Shown here piece after piece: positions 7,058-9,343 of a stretch of 9,343 nt of DNA; the stretch's first letter is position 1, and the number at the start of each line of letters is the position of its first letter. The stretch is from the NCBI GenBank assembly GCA_944325475.1, contig CALVAF010000104.1:1-9343 (forward strand). The letters are read 5' to 3'. The position numbers were made by a program, and so were the translations under genes. Below the pieces are notes generated by a model, which saw only the letters and a program-made list of their open reading frames with translations, had not been told where the DNA came from and did not search any database. Source of the DNA: an uncultured Helicobacter sp. GTDB taxonomy: Bacteria > Campylobacterota > Campylobacteria > Campylobacterales > Helicobacteraceae.

Positions 7058-7150
7058 TTTGTTTCCTTTACCATAATGTGGTGTGGTATTGCTACCAAAC
7101 TTGCCCTAATTTAGGGGAATGACATACTCTAAAATGTATGAAACTTTAAC
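7058..7150 (-). promoter_or_regulatory. Structured rpmI-rplT intergenic region, candidate L20 control element
   Basis: On the minus strand three hairpins can be drawn in order: CATAC/GTATG (7123-7140), CCCTA/TAGGG (7104-7116) and TGGTA-GCAA-TACCA (7084-7097), the last with a GNRA tetraloop. A second TGGTA (7069-7073) abuts and by one base overlaps the rplT ribosome site, and it could pair with the same TACCA instead. That gives two exclusive folds, one next to the ribosome site. No -10 box is evident. The regulatory role is inferred from structure and from known L20 autoregulation elsewhere. Confidence 0.4.
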
Positions 7151-7345
7151 TTACGCCATACAAAGCATTTTTTTAACTGATTCGCTATTAGCACTATGAA
7201 CATATTTAGGTGCGTTAAGATTTGCAATTCTTCTTGGACGCTTTTTGGTTAAAATATGACTTTTAAAAGCTGAACCACGTTTAATGAGATTCTTCTTAAG
7301 CTTGAATCTTTTTGCGGCACCGCGATTTGTTTTCATCTTTGGCAT
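7151..7345 (-). CDS. rpmI: 50S ribosomal protein L35
   Basis: This small basic protein of the large ribosomal subunit has 64 residues, a normal length. The start MPKMKTNRGAAKRFKLKK is the L35 signature (lysine-threonine followed by AAKRFK), followed by the conserved H-x-L-x-KK-RPRR region (residues 30-39). A strong ribosome site, AAAGGAG at 7353-7359, lies seven bases before the ATG. It sits between infC (22-nt gap) and rplT in the conserved infC-rpmI-rplT order. The ribosome site lies just past the infC stop, in the stretch that the -1 frame of infC would read. Confidence 0.97.
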   Translation of the reverse strand: MPKMKTNRGAAKRFKLKKNLIKRGSAFKSHILTKKRPRRIANLNAPKYVHSANSESVKKMLCMA

Positions 7346-7367
7346 TACTTTACTCCTTTCATAAGAT

Positions 7368-7883
7368 TTATTTTTTTGGTGTCACTAGCATATTAACATA
7401 GCGACCCTCAACTTTGTAATCTCTATCAATATTAGCCACATCTTCTAGCATTGCAGCAACTTTGTTTAACACTTCAAAGCCTACTTGGGGCTCACTGACT
7501 TCCCTACCTCGCAAAAACACGCGAAATCGCACATGCTTGTTTTCTTTCAAAAACTCCCTAGCATGCTTGACTTTATAATTAATATCATTCCTTGCAATCT
7601 TTACAGAAAGCTTGATTTCTTTAATTTCAATCTGCTTTTGTTTCTTTTTTGCCTCTTTTTGCTTCTTTTCTTGCTGGTAGCGGAACTTCCCATAATCCAT
7701 AATTTTGCACACTGGAGGCTTAGCATCTGGGGCGATTAGCACCAAATCCAGCCCCTTGCTTTCTGCAATTTTTAATGCTTCATCAGAACTTATTAAGCCA
7801 TATTGCTCACCATCATCACCCACACAACGAATCTCTGGAAAATCAATCTCCTCATTGAGGACTACATCAATATTTTTACTCAA
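7368..7883 (-). CDS. infC: Translation initiation factor IF-3
   Basis: IF3 binds the 30S subunit, prevents premature 50S joining and checks start codon and initiator tRNA. The 171 residues comprise an N-domain (1-69) ending in the signature KIMDYGKFRYQQEK (60-73), a lysine-rich linker (about 72-86) and a C-domain (87-171). The start is TTG: GTGAGG at 7891-7896 lies seven bases upstream, no in-frame ATG is near, and the TTG overlaps the thrS stop as TTGA, implying coupling. In E. coli infC starts with AUU and IF3 represses itself through it; UUG is not a comparably rare codon. The protein ends PKK at a run of seven A. H. pylori IF3 is, from memory, about 203 residues with a C-terminal tail that is absent here. 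Confidence 0.96.
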   Translation of the reverse strand: MSKNIDVVLNEEIDFPEIRCVGDDGEQYGLISSDEALKIAESKGLDLVLIAPDAKPPVCKIMDYGKFRYQQEKKQKEAKKKQKQIEIKEIKLSVKIARNDINYKVKHAREFLKENKHVRFRVFLRGREVSEPQVGFEVLNKVAAMLEDVANIDRDYKVEGRYVNMLVTPKK

Positions 7884-9343
7884 AAGCTAACCTCACGCAT
7901 TTTCTCCTTTGAAAATTTAATAAACTCATCAAATCCCATGGTAGTTTGTTGCTTCTCCCTTCTGTCTCGGATTGCAACAATTCTCCCTTCTTGCTCTTTA
8001 GCCCCTAGCACGATAATCATCGGCACTCTTTGTTTCTCGGCATTTCTAATGCGTTTGTTAAGTGTTTCATTTTTACTATCAATCTCTGCATACACACCTA
8101 CACTTAAAAGCACATTGCGTAGCTCTTTGGCATAAGATTCTTGGGAGTCTCCAAGTGGGATAATGATGATTTGTGTGGGTGCAATAAAAAAAGGAAACTC
8201 TCCCCCAAAATGCTCAGTTAAAATCGCTATAAATCGCTCAAAGCTTCCCAAAATCGCCCGATGAATCATCACAGGCTGTTGTGCGGAATTGTTTTCATCG
8301 GTGTATTCTAGCTTGAATCGCTCCGGCAAATTCATATCAATCTGAATCGTCCCACACTGCCATTTTCTACGAATTGCATCGGTGATTTTAATATCAATTT
8401 TAGGACCATAAAATGCCCCACCACCCTCATCAATCCTATAAGGGATTCCACAAGTCTCTAATGCATTTTTTAAAGCCTGTGTGGCTTGCTCCCAAACCTC
8501 ATCGCTACCGATAGATTTCTCCGGGCGCGTGGAGATTTCCATTTCATAGTTAAAGTTAAAAGAATCCATAATCTTTTTAGTAAAGTCAATAATGCTCTCT
8601 ACCTCAATCCCAATTTGACTTGGACGACAAAAGATATGGGCGTCATCTTGAGTAAATTCCCTCACACGTAAAAGCCCATGCAAAACACCACTCTTCTCAT
8701 GCCGATGCACCACACCATATTCATAAAACCGTAAAGGCAAATCCCGATAACTTCGCAAAGCGCTTTGATAAACCTTGATATGCCCAACACAATTCATAGG
8801 CTTAATTCCATACTCCACTTCATCAATGGTTGTAAAATACATATTTTCGCCATAATTTGCATAATGCCCACTTGTCTTCCACACCGCACTTTTGAGAATC
8901 TCCGGTCCTCTAACAGGCTCATAACCTCTATTTATCAAAGCTTGAGTAAGGAGATTTTCAAGATTCCTACGCAAACGCGCACCTTTAGGCAGCCAAATAG
9001 GCAATCCTGCACCAATTTCCTCATCAAAGGTAAAAAGCTCCATCTCTGTGCCGACTTTTCTGTGGTCACGTTTTTTAGCCTCTTCCATTTGACGCAAATA
9101 TTGATTAAGGCTTTCTTTGTCCGCAAATGCGATTCCATAGATTCGCACAAGCATTTCTGCTTTTTCATCACCACCTAAATAGGCTCCAGCAATTTTAGTA
9201 AGTTTAAAAGCATTTAAAAGCTTCAAAGTTGGCAAATGAGGACCACGGCATAAATCTTCAAAATCCCCTTGAGAATAAATGCTTAACCGCCCATCACCTT
9301 GTGGGATTCTGCTAATGACAGCTTGCTTTAAATCATCATTTTT
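7880..9343 (-). CDS. thrS: Threonyl-tRNA synthetase (5' end outside window)
   Basis: This enzyme attaches threonine to tRNA-Thr in the cytoplasm. The frame is open to the window edge, so 487 residues are visible and about 120 N-terminal ones (TGS domain and start) are missing. The codon at 9235 is TTG inside the conserved DLCRGPHLP motif and is not the real start. Visible parts are the end of the editing-like N2 domain, the class II catalytic core with motif 2 (VVHRHEKSGVLHGLLRVREF) and motif 3 (AILGSFERFIAIL), and the C-terminal anticodon-binding domain. The zinc ligands Cys (in MNCVGH, 8789-8791), His (in DDAHIFC) and His (in VMIHRAI) are present with family-like spacing. MNCVGH replaces the common MNCPGH, as I recall for H. 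pylori. It is the first visible gene of the translation operon and overlaps infC by four bases. Confidence 0.97.
   Translation of the reverse strand, partial: KNDDLKQAVISRIPQGDGRLSIYSQGDFEDLCRGPHLPTLKLLNAFKLTKIAGAYLGGDEKAEMLVRIYGIAFADKESLNQYLRQMEEAKKRDHRKVGTEMELFTFDEEIGAGLPIWLPKGARLRRNLENLLTQALINRGYEPVRGPEILKSAVWKTSGHYANYGENMYFTTIDEVEYGIKPMNCVGHIKVYQSALRSYRDLPLRFYEYGVVHRHEKSGVLHGLLRVREFTQDDAHIFCRPSQIGIEVESIIDFTKKIMDSFNFNYEMEISTRPEKSIGSDEVWEQATQALKNALETCGIPYRIDEGGGAFYGPKIDIKITDAIRRKWQCGTIQIDMNLPERFKLEYTDENNSAQQPVMIHRAILGSFERFIAILTEHFGGEFPFFIAPTQIIIIPLGDSQESYAKELRNVLLSVGVYAEIDSKNETLNKRIRNAEKQRVPMIIVLGAKEQEGRIVAIRDRREKQQTTMGFDEFIKFSKEKMREVSF

Noticed and set aside
7345..7364. Five-codon leader peptide (MKGVK) ending on the rpmI start
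   Set aside because: It has no ribosome site of its own, and its codons coincide with the rpmI ribosome site. The -1 tail of infC is a better way to view the same bases.
8765..9178. 137-residue + strand frame antisense to thrS
   Set aside because: It lies wholly over conserved synthetase sequence, and its composition (many His, Ile, Phe) is typical of an antisense shadow.
9233..9235. TTG at 9235 as the start of thrS
   Set aside because: The frame stays open upstream to the window edge and encodes the conserved DLCRGPH motif, so the gene is cut by the window and does not start here.
1..9343. Mobile element, CRISPR, tRNA or novel multi-gene system
   Set aside because: No repeat arrays, transposase genes, cloverleaf RNA or unexplained gene clusters were seen; every large frame belongs to a familiar family.

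Overview
The window looks like a chromosomal segment from an epsilonproteobacterium (Campylobacterota), most likely a Helicobacter, possibly an enterohepatic species. This rests on the AT-rich base composition, TATAAT -10 boxes without a recognisable -35, AAGGA-type ribosome sites, and IF3 and threonyl-tRNA synthetase proteins that, from memory, closely resemble those of H. pylori. The genus is inferred; I ran no database search.

Left part, + strand (about 130-5865): a complete CmeABC-type tripartite RND multidrug efflux operon. The periplasmic adaptor lipoprotein (cmeA), the HAE1 inner-membrane proton/drug antiporter (cmeB) and the NodT-type outer-membrane channel lipoprotein (cmeC) are packed with a 12-nt gap and then a 4-nt ATGA overlap. 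Together they form one envelope-spanning pump. A -10 box (139-144) and, just downstream, a 16-bp palindrome (165-180) matching the arrangement recalled for the Campylobacter CmeR operator suggest control by a TetR-type repressor. No repressor gene can be seen; the first ~130 bases hold hairpins, a possible leftward promoter and perhaps the end of another gene.

Right part, - strand (5908-9343): the conserved translation operon thrS (its 5' end runs off the window), infC, rpmI, rplT, followed by a secreted SIMPL/DUF541-like protein convergent with cmeC. thrS and infC overlap by TTGA, with a TTG start for infC. The rpmI-rplT gap (93 nt) is rich in hairpins and may be a regulatory leader for L20. 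The rplT-SIMPL gap (70 nt) holds a hairpin that probably ends or attenuates the ribosomal transcript, a -10 box for the SIMPL gene, and a possible alternative pairing with its ribosome site.

No mobile elements, CRISPR arrays, tRNAs or rRNAs are seen, and no gene-free stretch exceeds about 211 bases. I found no plainly new multi-gene system. The points worth a second look are regulatory: the putative operator, the two structured intergenic regions, and a homopolymer at the end of infC beyond which the -1 frame encodes a short tail ending exactly on the rpmI start.
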